From: a virus
Length of the DNA: 32,563 nt
Reading direction: 5' to 3' (one strand)
Virus record (IMG/VR): IMGVR_UViG_3300044846_000612
Coordinates: 1 to 32,563 of that record
In this document: one piece after another, positions 14,136-21,255 of the stretch
Layout of the letters: every line of letters starts with the position of its first letter
Position numbering within the stretch: position 1 is the first letter of the stretch
Program-made: the position numbers and the translations under genes
Notes under the pieces: generated by a model
What the model was told of the DNA's origin: nothing
Seen by the model: only the letters and a program-made list of their open reading frames with translations
Databases searched by the model: none

Positions 14136-16394
14136 ATGTCTATTTCCCATAAGTCTACCCTTGCTAAGTTGCTCGCCACTGAGAACCTTCGGATTGAACA
14201 TCAGAAGGTTCCGACCGCGATGTTCGACCTGAAGAACCGCACCCTTATCCTCCCCATCTGGAAAGACATGTCGTCCGACCTTTATGACCTGCTTATCGGT
14301 CATGAGGTCGGTCACGCATTGTTCACACCTGCTCAGGGTTGGCACTCAGAACTTGATGCTCGTGGTATGGGTATCAAGTCTTATCTGAACGTCCTTGAAG
14401 ATGCTCGTATCGAGCGCAAGATTAAGGACAAGTTTCCTGGTATCCGTCGTAACTTCTTCGCTGGTTATCAGGAACTGTTCGACAATAACTTCTTCGGCGT
14501 TAAGGGATATGACCTCAGCAAGTTGCGTCTCATTGACCGTATCAATCTGCACTATAAGGTTGGTTCTTTCCTCAATGCACCGTTCAGCGCTGATGAGAAT
14601 CAATATCTTGCTCGCGTTGATGCCTTGGAAACATGGGATGATGTTGCTGCGCTCGCAGTAGAACTCTATGAACTCGCTAAATCTGAACCTGAGCATGACT
14701 TTGATTCGTCAAACTTCATGGGTGACATGGGTGCGTTTGATGAGGACGGTGACACAGCAGAGATTGGTGATCAGTGGGGTTCCGACGTGGGTGACGAGTC
14801 AACTGATGAAACTGCACCTTCTAATGGCAATCCTGCTGATGCTGAAGATTCTGATGAAGATGCTAATGATTCTGGTACTTCTGCCGCTGGCGAAAGCGGC
14901 GAAGAAGAAACTGACAAAGAAACTGATACTGACGAAGATGGTGGTATTGCTCCTAATGTTGGCGAAAAACTTCCAGGTTCAGATGATACGCCAATCTTGA
15001 ACGATGACCCTGTTTCTATCACTGATCAAAACTTCCGCGACATGGAAGATACATTCATTGACTCAAAGTCGCGCGAGTATGCGTATGGTATTCTCCGCAA
15101 GGTTGATACCAAGAACTATGTCATCCCCATGGACTGGGTTCTAGAAAACATGCGCCCAACTGTGTATTCTGACAGGTGGTATACCAAGACTGTAGATTAC
15201 GACCCAATCGCGCAAGAAGTTTTCTCTGAGTTCCGCAGCAACAACCAGAAGTATATCAACACCATGGTTCAAGAGTTTGAAATGCGTCGTCGCGCTTCAG
15301 AGTTTGCTCGTGCGCAGACTTCTAAGACTGGTCGTCTTGATGTTGACCGTGTTTGGGCACATAAAATTAGCGAAGACTTGTTCGCTCGCAACACAGTTGT
15401 TCCTAATGGTAAAAACCATGGTATGCTTTTGTTCCTTGACATGTCTGGTTCCATGGCAGGAAACATGCGTGGTACGATTGAACAGTTGGTCACACTGATG
15501 ATGTTTTGCCGTAAGGTTCGTATCCCGTTTGAAGTGTATGGTTTCACCAACAATGGTGTCGTCAATGACAAGTATTCCAAGTCTGATGCCATGCGTGCAA
15601 ATCGTGTCAGTGGCATGGGTTCATCTGACAAGGAACTTGAAATTGGTGACAATTCTTTCAATTTATTGCAGTTTGTTTCCGATACCTGTTCAGTCGCTAA
15701 GTTTAATGAGGTAGTTCGCACTCTTCTTATGTGCGCTAAGGGGTATGATTATTCTGCTCGTCCTTCTCGTCGTGCTGAAATATTCGTTCGTAATTCTCAT
15801 ATCATGGGTCTTGCTTCGACTCCTCTTGAAGAATCAATCATGGTTGCTCGTTCGATTGCTGACAAGTTCCGTGCTAAAAATCGCGTAGAAGTTCTCAATA
15901 CCGTGTTCCTCACCGATGGTGATGGTGATAACAATATCAGTGTCGGAAGTCGTTATGGTGCGCACCATGTCAATATCACAGATGCAAGCACCAATGCTTC
16001 GGTAACAGTTAAGTATAATGATGATGTTTATCGCACTCAACTGCAAGTTGCTCTTCTAGAACTCTACAAGAAGGCAACAGGTTCACGTCTTATCAACTTC
16101 TTCATCGCTCCTCACAATCCCAAGTGGGCAGCAAAGCGTATGCACAATACCACTGAAGATTTTGACACAAAGTGGAAGAATGAATGGAAGCAAAAGTTTT
16201 TCCACACCACAAAATCGTTTGGTTTCGATGATCGCTTTTTGATTCCTGGTGGTAGCGAGTTGACTATCGGTGAAGATGTTTTTGACTCTGAAAGCAGCGA
16301 CCCGAAAGATCTTCGTCGGGCATTTAAGAAGTTCCAAAATACCAAGCAGACCAACCGAGTTCTGCTGAATAAGATGATCCAAGCAGTCGCATAA
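14136..16394 (+). CDS. cobT: CobT-like protein: HExxH metallopeptidase-like domain plus VWA domain
   Basis: 752 aa from ATG 14136 (GAGGT 6 bp upstream). The N-terminal domain has H56-E57-V-G-H60 followed by N85-V-L-E-D-A-R-I-E93, the extended zinc-peptidase-like signature known from CobT/VWA proteins (HExxH with downstream E). Residues ~190-300 form a long acidic, low-complexity linker rich in Asp, Glu, Ser and Gly. The C-terminal von Willebrand A domain holds a perfect MIDAS, D435-M-S-G-S439. Partner: the MoxR/CobS-type AAA+ ATPase 360 bp downstream. In bacteria CobS-CobT drives cobalt insertion with CobN; no CobN is present here. A MoxR-VWA chaperone or proteolytic role is equally possible. 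Both the metal-ligand triad and MIDAS are intact, arguing for an active protein. Confidence 0.9.
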   Translation: MSISHKSTLAKLLATENLRIEHQKVPTAMFDLKNRTLILPIWKDMSSDLYDLLIGHEVGHALFTPAQGWHSELDARGMGIKSYLNVLEDARIERKIKDKFPGIRRNFFAGYQELFDNNFFGVKGYDLSKLRLIDRINLHYKVGSFLNAPFSADENQYLARVDALETWDDVAALAVELYELAKSEPEHDFDSSNFMGDMGAFDEDGDTAEIGDQWGSDVGDESTDETAPSNGNPADAEDSDEDANDSGTSAAGESGEEETDKETDTDEDGGIAPNVGEKLPGSDDTPILNDDPVSITDQNFRDMEDTFIDSKSREYAYGILRKVDTKNYVIPMDWVLENMRPTVYSDRWYTKTVDYDPIAQEVFSEFRSNNQKYINTMVQEFEMRRRASEFARAQTSKTGRLDVDRVWAHKISEDLFARNTVVPNGKNHGMLLFLDMSGSMAGNMRGTIEQLVTLMMFCRKVRIPFEVYGFTNNGVVNDKYSKSDAMRANRVSGMGSSDKELEIGDNSFNLLQFVSDTCSVAKFNEVVRTLLMCAKGYDYSARPSRRAEIFVRNSHIMGLASTPLEESIMVARSIADKFRAKNRVEVLNTVFLTDGDGDNNISVGSRYGAHHVNITDASTNASVTVKYNDDVYRTQLQVALLELYKKATGSRLINFFIAPHNPKWAAKRMHNTTEDFDTKWKNEWKQKFFHTTKSFGFDDRFLIPGGSELTIGEDVFDSESSDPKDLRRAFKKFQNTKQTNRVLLNKMIQAVA

Positions 16395-16397
16395 AAT

Positions 16398-16419
16398 TAT
16401 TTTCACCGAAACGAAAATA
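16398..16419 (+). repeat. AT-rich stem-loop before the 16.4-kb promoter
   Basis: TATTTTC and GAAAATA form a 7-bp stem with an 8-nt loop, starting 3 bp after the VWA gene stop. No T-tract follows; the next element is GGGCTTGACA. It occupies the same place as the stem-loop at 14060. Confidence 0.45.
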
Positions 16420-16424
16420 GGGGC

Positions 16425-16453
16425 TTGACATTTATCTCATTTTAGGGTAGAAT
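16425..16453 (+). promoter_or_regulatory. Sigma70-type promoter of the 65-aa gene
   Basis: TTGACA, 17-bp spacer, TAGAAT; flanks GGGGC and TTTAGGGTAGAATGAAATATA are nearly the same as at 14080. The predicted start point near 16460 excludes the ATG at 16462 as a normally led start and supports ATG 16486. Confidence 0.87.
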
Positions 16454-16485
16454 GAAATATAATGATTGATAAGGAAAATTTTATT

Positions 16486-16683
16486 ATGGTTGACTTCCCC
16501 TCTGAACTTGAAATGATCGCCCTCTGTGACTGGTCGCGTGATGAAAATGGTGTTCTTCGCGCTGTGTACCCTAACGGTGCTGGGTTTATGCTTCTTCGCA
16601 ATGAAACCGTTGAATATTATGATTTCTGTAATGACGGTTCTTCTGAATTAGTTGAGTCGCGTGAATTGATTATTTCTAAATAA
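16486..16683 (+). CDS. Small acidic protein between the VWA and AAA+ genes
   Basis: 65 aa from ATG 16486, chosen because AAGGA lies 10 bp upstream; an in-frame ATG at 16462 has no ribosome site and lies at the predicted transcription start. The protein begins MVDFPSELEMIALCDWSRDENG, has two Cys and many acidic residues, and no recognisable motif. It has its own promoter and is followed by another, so it can be expressed independently of its neighbours. Its place inside the CobT/CobS-like pair suggests, but does not show, a shared process. Confidence 0.75.
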   Translation: MVDFPSELEMIALCDWSRDENGVLRAVYPNGAGFMLLRNETVEYYDFCNDGSSELVESRELIISK

Positions 16684-16688
16684 AAGGC

Positions 16689-16717
16689 TTGACTTTTATT
16701 TCGTTTTATGGTATAAT
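16689..16717 (+). promoter_or_regulatory. Extended -10 sigma70 promoter of the AAA+ gene
   Basis: TTGACT, 17-bp spacer and a consensus TATAAT preceded by TGG (extended -10, TGnTATAAT). GGCTTGACTTTT is shared with the 13004 and 13655 promoters. It is the closest to consensus in the window, 36 bp before the ATG. Confidence 0.9.
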
Positions 16718-16752
16718 GTTTATATTGATGATGTGATGTGAGGAATTTTTTT

Positions 16753-17898
16753 ATGATGAATCGTGATGTTTTGGTTGAATACCTTTCTGCCCGTAATAAT
16801 AACAACGGAATTTTCCGTACCCGCGATCTTGTTGAAGCATCTGATGCTTTGGGTCAGCGGTATCCGTTTTGGTTGGCGACTGATGAGCGTCGCGTGAAGC
16901 GTGGCACCTATGACCTGTCGGCGTTGATGGTTGGTGCGACATCGTCCGTCGTTCAACTTCCCGTTGCTACACCCAAGATGGTTATTCAACCGAAGTTGCA
17001 GACAGTGATTGAGAATCTTGTCCCACAGGTTGACCCGACCTATGTCCCGTTTGGTTTTTATCGCGATCTCTCGAAGGTCGTAAAGTCGAATAACTTCTAC
17101 CCAACTTTCATCTCTGGTCTGTCGGGTAACGGCAAGACCACCATGATTGAGCAGGTCTGTGCCAAGTTGAAGCGCGAATGCATGCGCGTTAACATCTCTA
17201 TCGAAACCGATGAAGACGACCTGATTGGCGGTAACACTCTCGTCGACGGTAACGTTGTTTATCGTGAAGGTCCAGTTCTCACTGCCATGAAGCGTGGTGC
17301 TATCCTCATCCTAGACGAAATCGACCGTGGTTCGAACAAGATGATGTGCCTTCAAGCAATCCTTGAAGGTAAACCATACTTCAATAAGAAAACTGGTGAG
17401 ACAGTTTACCCCAAGTCTGGGTTCAATGTCATCGCTACAGCGAACACCAAGGGTCGTGGGTCTGACGATGGTAAGTTTATGTCTGCCCAGATTCTTGACG
17501 ATGCGTTCCTTGAGCGTTTTGCTATCACGGTTGAACAGGAATACCCTTCGCTCAAGATTGAAAAGCAGATTATCCTCAACAAGATGGAAAAGGTTAACAG
17601 CGTTGATGAGGAATTCGCTGACAAGTTGGTAACTTGGGCGGATATTATCCGCAAGACTTTCTATGAAGGTGGTGTTGAAGAACTCATCTCGACTCGTCGT
17701 CTTGAGCATATCGTCAATGCCTTTGCTATGTTCGGTTCGCGTTCTAAAGCAATCGAACTTTGCGTCAATCGCTTTGATACTGACACCAAGTCTGCCTTCT
17801 TAGACCTCTATAAGAAAGTCGACAGCGATGCAGTGCCAGACGATGGTGTAAATGAAGACGCATACTTCCAGTCTGTTAATGAAGAAGTTCCATTCTAA
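16753..17898 (+). CDS. cobS: MoxR/CobS-type AAA+ ATPase
   Basis: 381 aa. ATGATG start after GAGGA. An N-terminal ~55-residue segment looks like a small helix-turn-helix-like domain (LVEYLSARN to LATDERRVKRGTYDL). The AAA+ core has Walker A G122-L-S-G-N-G-K-T129, Walker B L-I-L-D188-E189-I-D-R, sensor 1 FNVIATANTKG, an arginine-containing LDDAFLERF, and a lid domain. The DEDDLIGG and VYREGPVLTAMKRG segments are typical of the MoxR/CobS clade. CobS-like genes are widespread in T4-like cyanophages. It is the likely motor for the VWA/metallopeptidase protein encoded upstream. The C-terminus ends in an acidic EEVPF. Ordinary MoxR chaperone activity is the main alternative to a chelatase role. Confidence 0.92.
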   Translation: MMNRDVLVEYLSARNNNNGIFRTRDLVEASDALGQRYPFWLATDERRVKRGTYDLSALMVGATSSVVQLPVATPKMVIQPKLQTVIENLVPQVDPTYVPFGFYRDLSKVVKSNNFYPTFISGLSGNGKTTMIEQVCAKLKRECMRVNISIETDEDDLIGGNTLVDGNVVYREGPVLTAMKRGAILILDEIDRGSNKMMCLQAILEGKPYFNKKTGETVYPKSGFNVIATANTKGRGSDDGKFMSAQILDDAFLERFAITVEQEYPSLKIEKQIILNKMEKVNSVDEEFADKLVTWADIIRKTFYEGGVEELISTRRLEHIVNAFAMFGSRSKAIELCVNRFDTDTKSAFLDLYKKVDSDAVPDDGVNEDAYFQSVNEEVPF

Positions 17899-17907
17899 GG
17901 AGAACAC

Positions 17908-18402
17908 ATGACAATTAATTACAAGTATGATGAGGGTGATCTCCTTCGGGAGATCACCCAGTATATTGATGCCACCTATGGTGAGCATTACTCGCAGAAT
18001 CAATATCAAGCAACCGAGTTTATTATTGACGGTGGACATGGTATTGGTTTCACTGTAGGCAATATCCTGAAATATGCCCAACGCTACGGTCATAAGGGAA
18101 CACCTGAAGACTGGCGTAAGGATTTGTTGAAAGTTATTCACTATGCAATCATTGCGATGCATGTGCACGACAAGGAACAACAGATTAGTATACCCGAAAC
18201 AACCACAAAAGTCAATACTAAAGTTTATGAATTGAAGACATCTTTGTCTCTTTCAGATACTATTTCTGTTAAACCTGACTATACAATTGCTCCCACCTGG
18301 AACAACATGGGTTCCACTTCTCTATTGACTTCTGACACTATTCCAGGTATAATTGAATTTACTGAAGAAAACAGTAAGAAACTTAAAACGAAGAAAGACT
18401 AA
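17908..18402 (+). CDS. DUF3310-like protein (nucleotide-kinase-like family)
   Basis: 164 aa, 9 bp after the AAA+ stop with AAGGAGAA before the ATG. The first ~95 residues carry the family pattern: EHYSQNQYQATEFIID, GHGIGFTVGNILKYAQRYG and DLLKVIHYAIIAMHVHD (compare H-Y, F-x2-GN-x2-KY-x2-R, DL-KA-x2-Y of DUF3310). The remaining 65 residues are polar and Thr/Ser/Lys-rich and look disordered. DUF3310 proteins are common in phages but their function is not established. A very strong hairpin lies within its first codons (17934-17959). Confidence 0.78.
   Translation: MTINYKYDEGDLLREITQYIDATYGEHYSQNQYQATEFIIDGGHGIGFTVGNILKYAQRYGHKGTPEDWRKDLLKVIHYAIIAMHVHDKEQQISIPETTTKVNTKVYELKTSLSLSDTISVKPDYTIAPTWNNMGSTSLLTSDTIPGIIEFTEENSKKLKTKKD
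17934..17959 (+). repeat. Perfect 11-bp RNA hairpin with C(UUCG)G tetraloop inside coding sequence
   Basis: Left arm GGGTGATCTCC, loop TTCG, right arm GGAGATCACCC, all pairs Watson-Crick. It starts 36 bp after the AAA+ stop and lies in codons 9-18 of the next gene. C(UUCG)G hairpins are exceptionally stable and were first noticed in T4 intercistronic mRNA. No T-tract follows, so an mRNA-stability or translation-level role is more likely than termination. Confidence 0.8.
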
Positions 18403-18408
18403 TATATT

Positions 18409-19068
18409 ATGAAGATTTCATCCGATACCCTTGCGCTTCTAAAGAACTTTGCAAGTATTAATACCAACATCCTTGTTCGTCAGGGTAATGTTCTTTCCAC
18501 TGTCAGTGCAGGTAAGAATATCCTGTCTCGCGCAACAGTCGCCGAAAGTTTTGACCGTGAGTTTGCGGTCTATGACTTGAACAACTTCCTTGCATTGCTG
18601 AGTCTCTGGGAAAATCCTGAGATTGATTTTGAAGAAACAGGTATGTTCCTTCGTGAAGGTAAGTCTGAGTTTGAGTATGGTTATGCTGATCCCAGTGTAG
18701 TTACCGCTGCTCCAGATAAGACTCTTGAGATTGATCCATTCTTCGACTTCACGTTGACTGCTGCTGATATCAGCATGGTACAGAAGGCAGCGAACGTTCT
18801 CTCGGCACCAACCATGAGCATTGTCTCTAAGGATGGTAAGGTGACATTGAGTGTCAGCGACCCGAGCAATCCACGTGCCAATGCGTATCGTAAGGAACTG
18901 ACTACAACTGATGTTGGTGACTTTGATTGTCGACTCAAGGTTGAGAATCTGAAGGTCATTACTGATGACTACACAGTTGCTCTTGGTCGCAAGAAAGCAA
19001 TGCACTTTAAGCATGCAACCAAGAACCTTGAGTATTGGTTGGCGATGGAACCATCGTCAGTAGTTTAA
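18409..19068 (+). CDS. 45: DNA polymerase sliding clamp gp45
   Basis: 219 aa (T4 gp45 is 228 aa). The trimeric clamp gives processivity to gp43 and, when tracking on DNA, activates gp55-dependent late transcription. The T4 start pattern (MK-L-S-DTLALLKNFASIN-IL) is clear, as are LNNFLALLSL and the C-terminal FKHATKNLEYWLAMEP segment. It is 6 bp from the previous gene; the upstream region (GAAGAAAGACTAATATATT) has only a weak ribosome site, which may matter for regulation by RegA as for T4 genes 44 and 45. The clamp loader genes follow. Confidence 0.95.
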   Translation: MKISSDTLALLKNFASINTNILVRQGNVLSTVSAGKNILSRATVAESFDREFAVYDLNNFLALLSLWENPEIDFEETGMFLREGKSEFEYGYADPSVVTAAPDKTLEIDPFFDFTLTAADISMVQKAANVLSAPTMSIVSKDGKVTLSVSDPSNPRANAYRKELTTTDVGDFDCRLKVENLKVITDDYTVALGRKKAMHFKHATKNLEYWLAMEPSSVV

Positions 19069-19081
19069 TTGGAGATTAAAA

Positions 19082-19264
19082 ATGAATAAGATAGAAATTA
19101 ATTTCAGTGCTCGCGTACCATACAACAGCGACGAAGACCATCTCAATCGCTCGACCAGTATGGATTTCGATGTTGAACTTGATAATAACCCAGAAGAAAT
19201 TGTTCGCCAGTTTAATAAGTTTCTGGTATTGAATGACTTTGAATTTGTTGTTGGTGTGAAGTAA
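19082..19264 (+). CDS. Small unknown protein between clamp and clamp-loader genes
   Basis: 60 aa; 13 bp after gene 45, with a good TTGGAG site. Acidic, with an alternating pattern in its first 30 residues (IEINFSARV, SMDFDVELD) and a short helix (PEEIVRQFNKFLVLND). No recognisable domain. Placed in the core replisome operon of this phage; in T4 small inserted ORFs such as 45.1 and 45.2 are found near gene 45, but I cannot claim homology. Confidence 0.68.
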   Translation: MNKIEINFSARVPYNSDEDHLNRSTSMDFDVELDNNPEEIVRQFNKFLVLNDFEFVVGVK

Positions 19265-19287
19265 CTTCGCTTCGACAATATTGAATG

Positions 19288-19303
19288 CTGGTTAATAAAC
19301 CAG
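19288..19303 (+). repeat. Stem-loop in the 45-44 gap
   Basis: CTGGTT and AACCAG form a 6-bp perfect stem with AATA loop. One base later the terminator-like hairpin begins, so the gap holds two tandem structures. Confidence 0.5.
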
Positions 19304-19304
19304 A

Positions 19305-19343
19305 GTCCGTGGATGTACTTACTTCGTGACGGACATTTTTTTT
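19305..19343 (+). terminator. Terminator or attenuator before gene 44
   Basis: GTCCGT pairs with ACGGAC across an 18-nt apical region and is followed by ATTTTTTTT (eight T). It has the layout of a rho-independent terminator, although the perfect stem is only 6 bp. No convincing promoter lies between it and gene 44, so it would reduce rather than stop clamp-loader expression relative to the clamp. Confidence 0.6.
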
Positions 19344-19358
19344 ATTATGGAGAATATT

Positions 19359-20300
19359 ATGGAAAATAATCGTGACCAGTTCCTCTGGGTTGAACGTTAC
19401 AGACCTCGTAAACTTGATGACTGTATTCTACCCGATGATCAACTGAAGACATTTCGCGAGTTCGTCGCGACTGGTGAAATCCCTAACATGCTTCTCTGTG
19501 GTTCAGCAGGTGTTGGTAAGACTACGATTGCTCGAGCAATTTGCGAAGAACTTGGGTGTGATTACATCATCATTAACGGATCCGAAGAGTCTGGTATTGA
19601 TGTTCTTCGTACTAAGATTCGAGAGTTCGCTTCATCAGTTTCCTTTGGTGGTAAGACTAAGGTAGTTATTCTTGATGAGGCAGACTATCTGAATCCAAAC
19701 TCCACCCAACCAGCGTTGCGTGCATTCATTGAAGAGTTCGCAAACAACTGTCGGTTTATCTTCACATGTAACTTTAAGAACCGAATCATTGCTCCTCTTC
19801 ATAGTCGAACTGCTGTCATCGAATTTAAGTTGACCAAGGCAGATCGTCCTAAGATGGCAGGTCGTTTCATGAAGCGTCTGTCTGACATTCTTGCAACTGA
19901 GAATGTAACATTCGATGAGAAGGTTGTTGCCGAAGTTCTCAAGAAGCATTTCCCTGACTATCGCCGTGTCCTAAACGAACTGCAACGTTACAGTGTTTCT
20001 GGAACTATTGATGAAGGTATCCTCGTCAATGTTCAAGAAGTCAACATGAAAGAACTTGTTGCCTCGTTGAAGAGCAAGGACTTCAAGAAGATGCGTAACT
20101 GGGTGGTCGATAACATTGACAATGACCCAAATCTTATCTTCCGCAAGATCTATGACACCATTCTAGATGACGTCAAGTATCCTTCGCAGTTGGTTCTGCT
20201 GCTTGCAGATTATCAGTATAAGGCAGCGTTCGCTGCTAATCCTGAGATCAATCTGGTTGCTTGTCTTGCTGAAATCATGGCAGGGATGGAGTGGAAATAA
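19359..20300 (+). CDS. 44: Clamp loader large subunit gp44
   Basis: 313 aa from ATG 19359 (T4 gp44 is 319 aa); GGAGA is 5 bp upstream. An in-frame ATG 12 bp earlier and a GTG within the terminator stem lack a site. It is the AAA+ ATPase of the gp44/62 loader. Walker A G48-S-A-G-V-G-K-T55; Walker B I-L-D106-E-A-D109; sensor 1 FIFTCNFKNRI. The arginine-finger motif is S149-R150-T151, where most loaders have SRC. The N-terminal LWVERYRPRKLDDCIL is typical. The stop overlaps the gene 62 ATG (TAATG), coupling the 4:1 subunits. Confidence 0.96.
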   Translation: MENNRDQFLWVERYRPRKLDDCILPDDQLKTFREFVATGEIPNMLLCGSAGVGKTTIARAICEELGCDYIIINGSEESGIDVLRTKIREFASSVSFGGKTKVVILDEADYLNPNSTQPALRAFIEEFANNCRFIFTCNFKNRIIAPLHSRTAVIEFKLTKADRPKMAGRFMKRLSDILATENVTFDEKVVAEVLKKHFPDYRRVLNELQRYSVSGTIDEGILVNVQEVNMKELVASLKSKDFKKMRNWVVDNIDNDPNLIFRKIYDTILDDVKYPSQLVLLLADYQYKAAFAANPEINLVACLAEIMAGMEWK

Positions 20301-20755
20301 TGGACGGAGTACTCGATGGATTGGGTGCTCCGAAAGTTGAATATGATGCTGAGGAGTACAAGGAAAAGAAGAAGGGTATATCTCCCTTTGACTTTATCAA
20401 AGATATAAACTATGAAAAGAAGAATCTAATTGTTGATGATTGGTCTGAGAAACAATACAATCCTTGGATCATTAATCGTGGGTTGACATTCAGTATTGAT
20501 ACTGTCCACCCTGCAAATGAAATGAACTGCCGACCCCATCTCGATAAGAGCATGCAAAACCTGTATCTTATAAATACTATTCGTGCTAGAAAGCGGTTTG
20601 ATAAATGGATCAAAATCGAAGACGATGCCGATGTGGAGATGGTGAAAGAGTATTATGGTTATAGCAATGATAAAGCTCGCCAAGCACTCACAATTCTCTC
20701 TGAAGAACAAAAAGAATACATAAAAGAGAAATTGTTTAAAGGTGGTAAAAAATGA
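20300..20755 (+). CDS. 62: Clamp loader small subunit gp62
   Basis: 151 aa from the coupled ATG at 20300 (T4 gp62 is 187 aa; exo-T-even versions are shorter). An upstream in-frame GTG (20291) is possible but the TAATG coupling is preferred. Pattern: SPFDFIKDINYEKKN, SEKQYNPWIINRGLTFSIDTVHPANEMN, then LDKSMQNLYLINTIRARKRFDKW and a C-terminal helical region. These are the blocks of gp62 in cyanophage-like relatives; T4 keeps the RGKRYGKW step. An internal TATAAATA occurs at 20569. Confidence 0.9.
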   Translation: MDGVLDGLGAPKVEYDAEEYKEKKKGISPFDFIKDINYEKKNLIVDDWSEKQYNPWIINRGLTFSIDTVHPANEMNCRPHLDKSMQNLYLINTIRARKRFDKWIKIEDDADVEMVKEYYGYSNDKARQALTILSEEQKEYIKEKLFKGGKK

Positions 20756-21168
20756 GCGAAGATTTTTTTGACATTGATTTTCCAGGGTATGCACCCTTGG
20801 AAGTTAATTTAAAGAATCCTGATGACTTCTTGAAAGTTCGCGAGACCCTTTCCCGTATTGGTGTCGCATCAAGAAAAGAAAAGATTCTTTACCAATCATG
20901 TCACATTCTACACAAGCAGGGCAGATATTTCATCGTGCACTTTAAAGAACTCTTTGCTTTGGATGGTAAAGATGCAGACTTTAGTGACAATGATTTACAA
21001 CGCAGAAACACGGTAGCACATCTTCTTTCGGATTGGGGATTAATCACTATTCTAAATCCTGAGATTCATGAGGATAAAGCACCACTAAATCAGATTAAAG
21101 TAATTGCGTTCAAAGAAAAAACTGAATGGGAACTCGTTCAGAAATATAACATTGGTCGTAAAAAATAA
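20752..21168 (+). CDS. regA: Translational repressor RegA
   Basis: 138 aa (T4 RegA is 122 aa). RegA binds U-rich sequences around start codons of early mRNAs, including those of clamp and clamp loader, and shuts down translation. Near-identity to T4 in the core: NPDDFLKVRETLSRIGVAS, KILYQSCHILHKQGRYFIVHFKELF-DG, and LLSDWGLI, then FKEKTEWELVQKYNIG at the end. The extra ~15 residues at the N-terminus are acidic and aromatic. ATG overlaps the gene 62 stop (ATGA), as in T4 order 45-44-62-regA. Confidence 0.97.
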   Translation: MSEDFFDIDFPGYAPLEVNLKNPDDFLKVRETLSRIGVASRKEKILYQSCHILHKQGRYFIVHFKELFALDGKDADFSDNDLQRRNTVAHLLSDWGLITILNPEIHEDKAPLNQIKVIAFKEKTEWELVQKYNIGRKK

Positions 21169-21199
21169 TTGACTTTCTTCTAAAAGTATAGTATAAATA
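21169..21199 (+). promoter_or_regulatory. Overlapping sigma70-type and late promoter of hsp20
   Basis: TTGACT (21169-21174), 17-bp spacer and TATAAA (21192-21197). The same bases form an exact late element TATAAATA (21192-21199). Transcription from either would begin near 21204-21206, within the following hairpin. The flank AAAAGTATAGTATA matches the promoters at 7721 and 28514. The -35 begins at the base after the regA stop codon. Confidence 0.8.
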
Positions 21200-21201
21200 G
21201 A

Positions 21202-21230
21202 AGGTGCCATGCTTCGGATGGCACCTTTTT
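21202..21230 (+). terminator. Strong hairpin with C(UUCG)G loop and T-tract directly at the hsp20 promoter
   Basis: Stem AGGTGCCAT with ATGGCACCT, one bulged G, then a C(TTCG)G apex, followed by five T. It ends the regA transcript, but because the promoter at 21169 starts just here it would also form the 5' end of the hsp20 mRNA. A new transcript probably begins inside the left arm, shortening the stem by a few pairs. Confidence 0.85.
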
Positions 21231-21255
21231 AACACTCGCTTAATAGGAGCAAAAT

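Noticed and set aside
14183-14211. 8-bp inverted repeat near the start of the VWA gene as a regulatory hairpin
   Set aside because: GAACCTTC/GAAGGTTC with a 13-nt loop is far weaker than the other hairpins and well inside the gene; chance cannot be excluded.
16462-16485. Earlier ATG for the 65-aa protein
   Set aside because: It lies at the predicted transcription start and lacks a ribosome site; ATG 16486 has AAGGA.
14136-17898. Simple annotation of the pair as cobalamin biosynthesis genes
   Set aside because: No CobN or other cobalamin gene is in the window, and AAA+/VWA pairs also serve as chaperones, so the pathway name would overstate the evidence.
18439-19014. Long 191-aa minus-strand frame opposite gene 45
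   Set aside because: It is the complement of the conserved clamp gene and shows no family features.
20569-20576. TATAAATA inside gene 62 as a late promoter
   Set aside because: It lies within coding sequence, far (176 bp) from the next start, and one or two such octamers are expected by chance in an AT-rich window.
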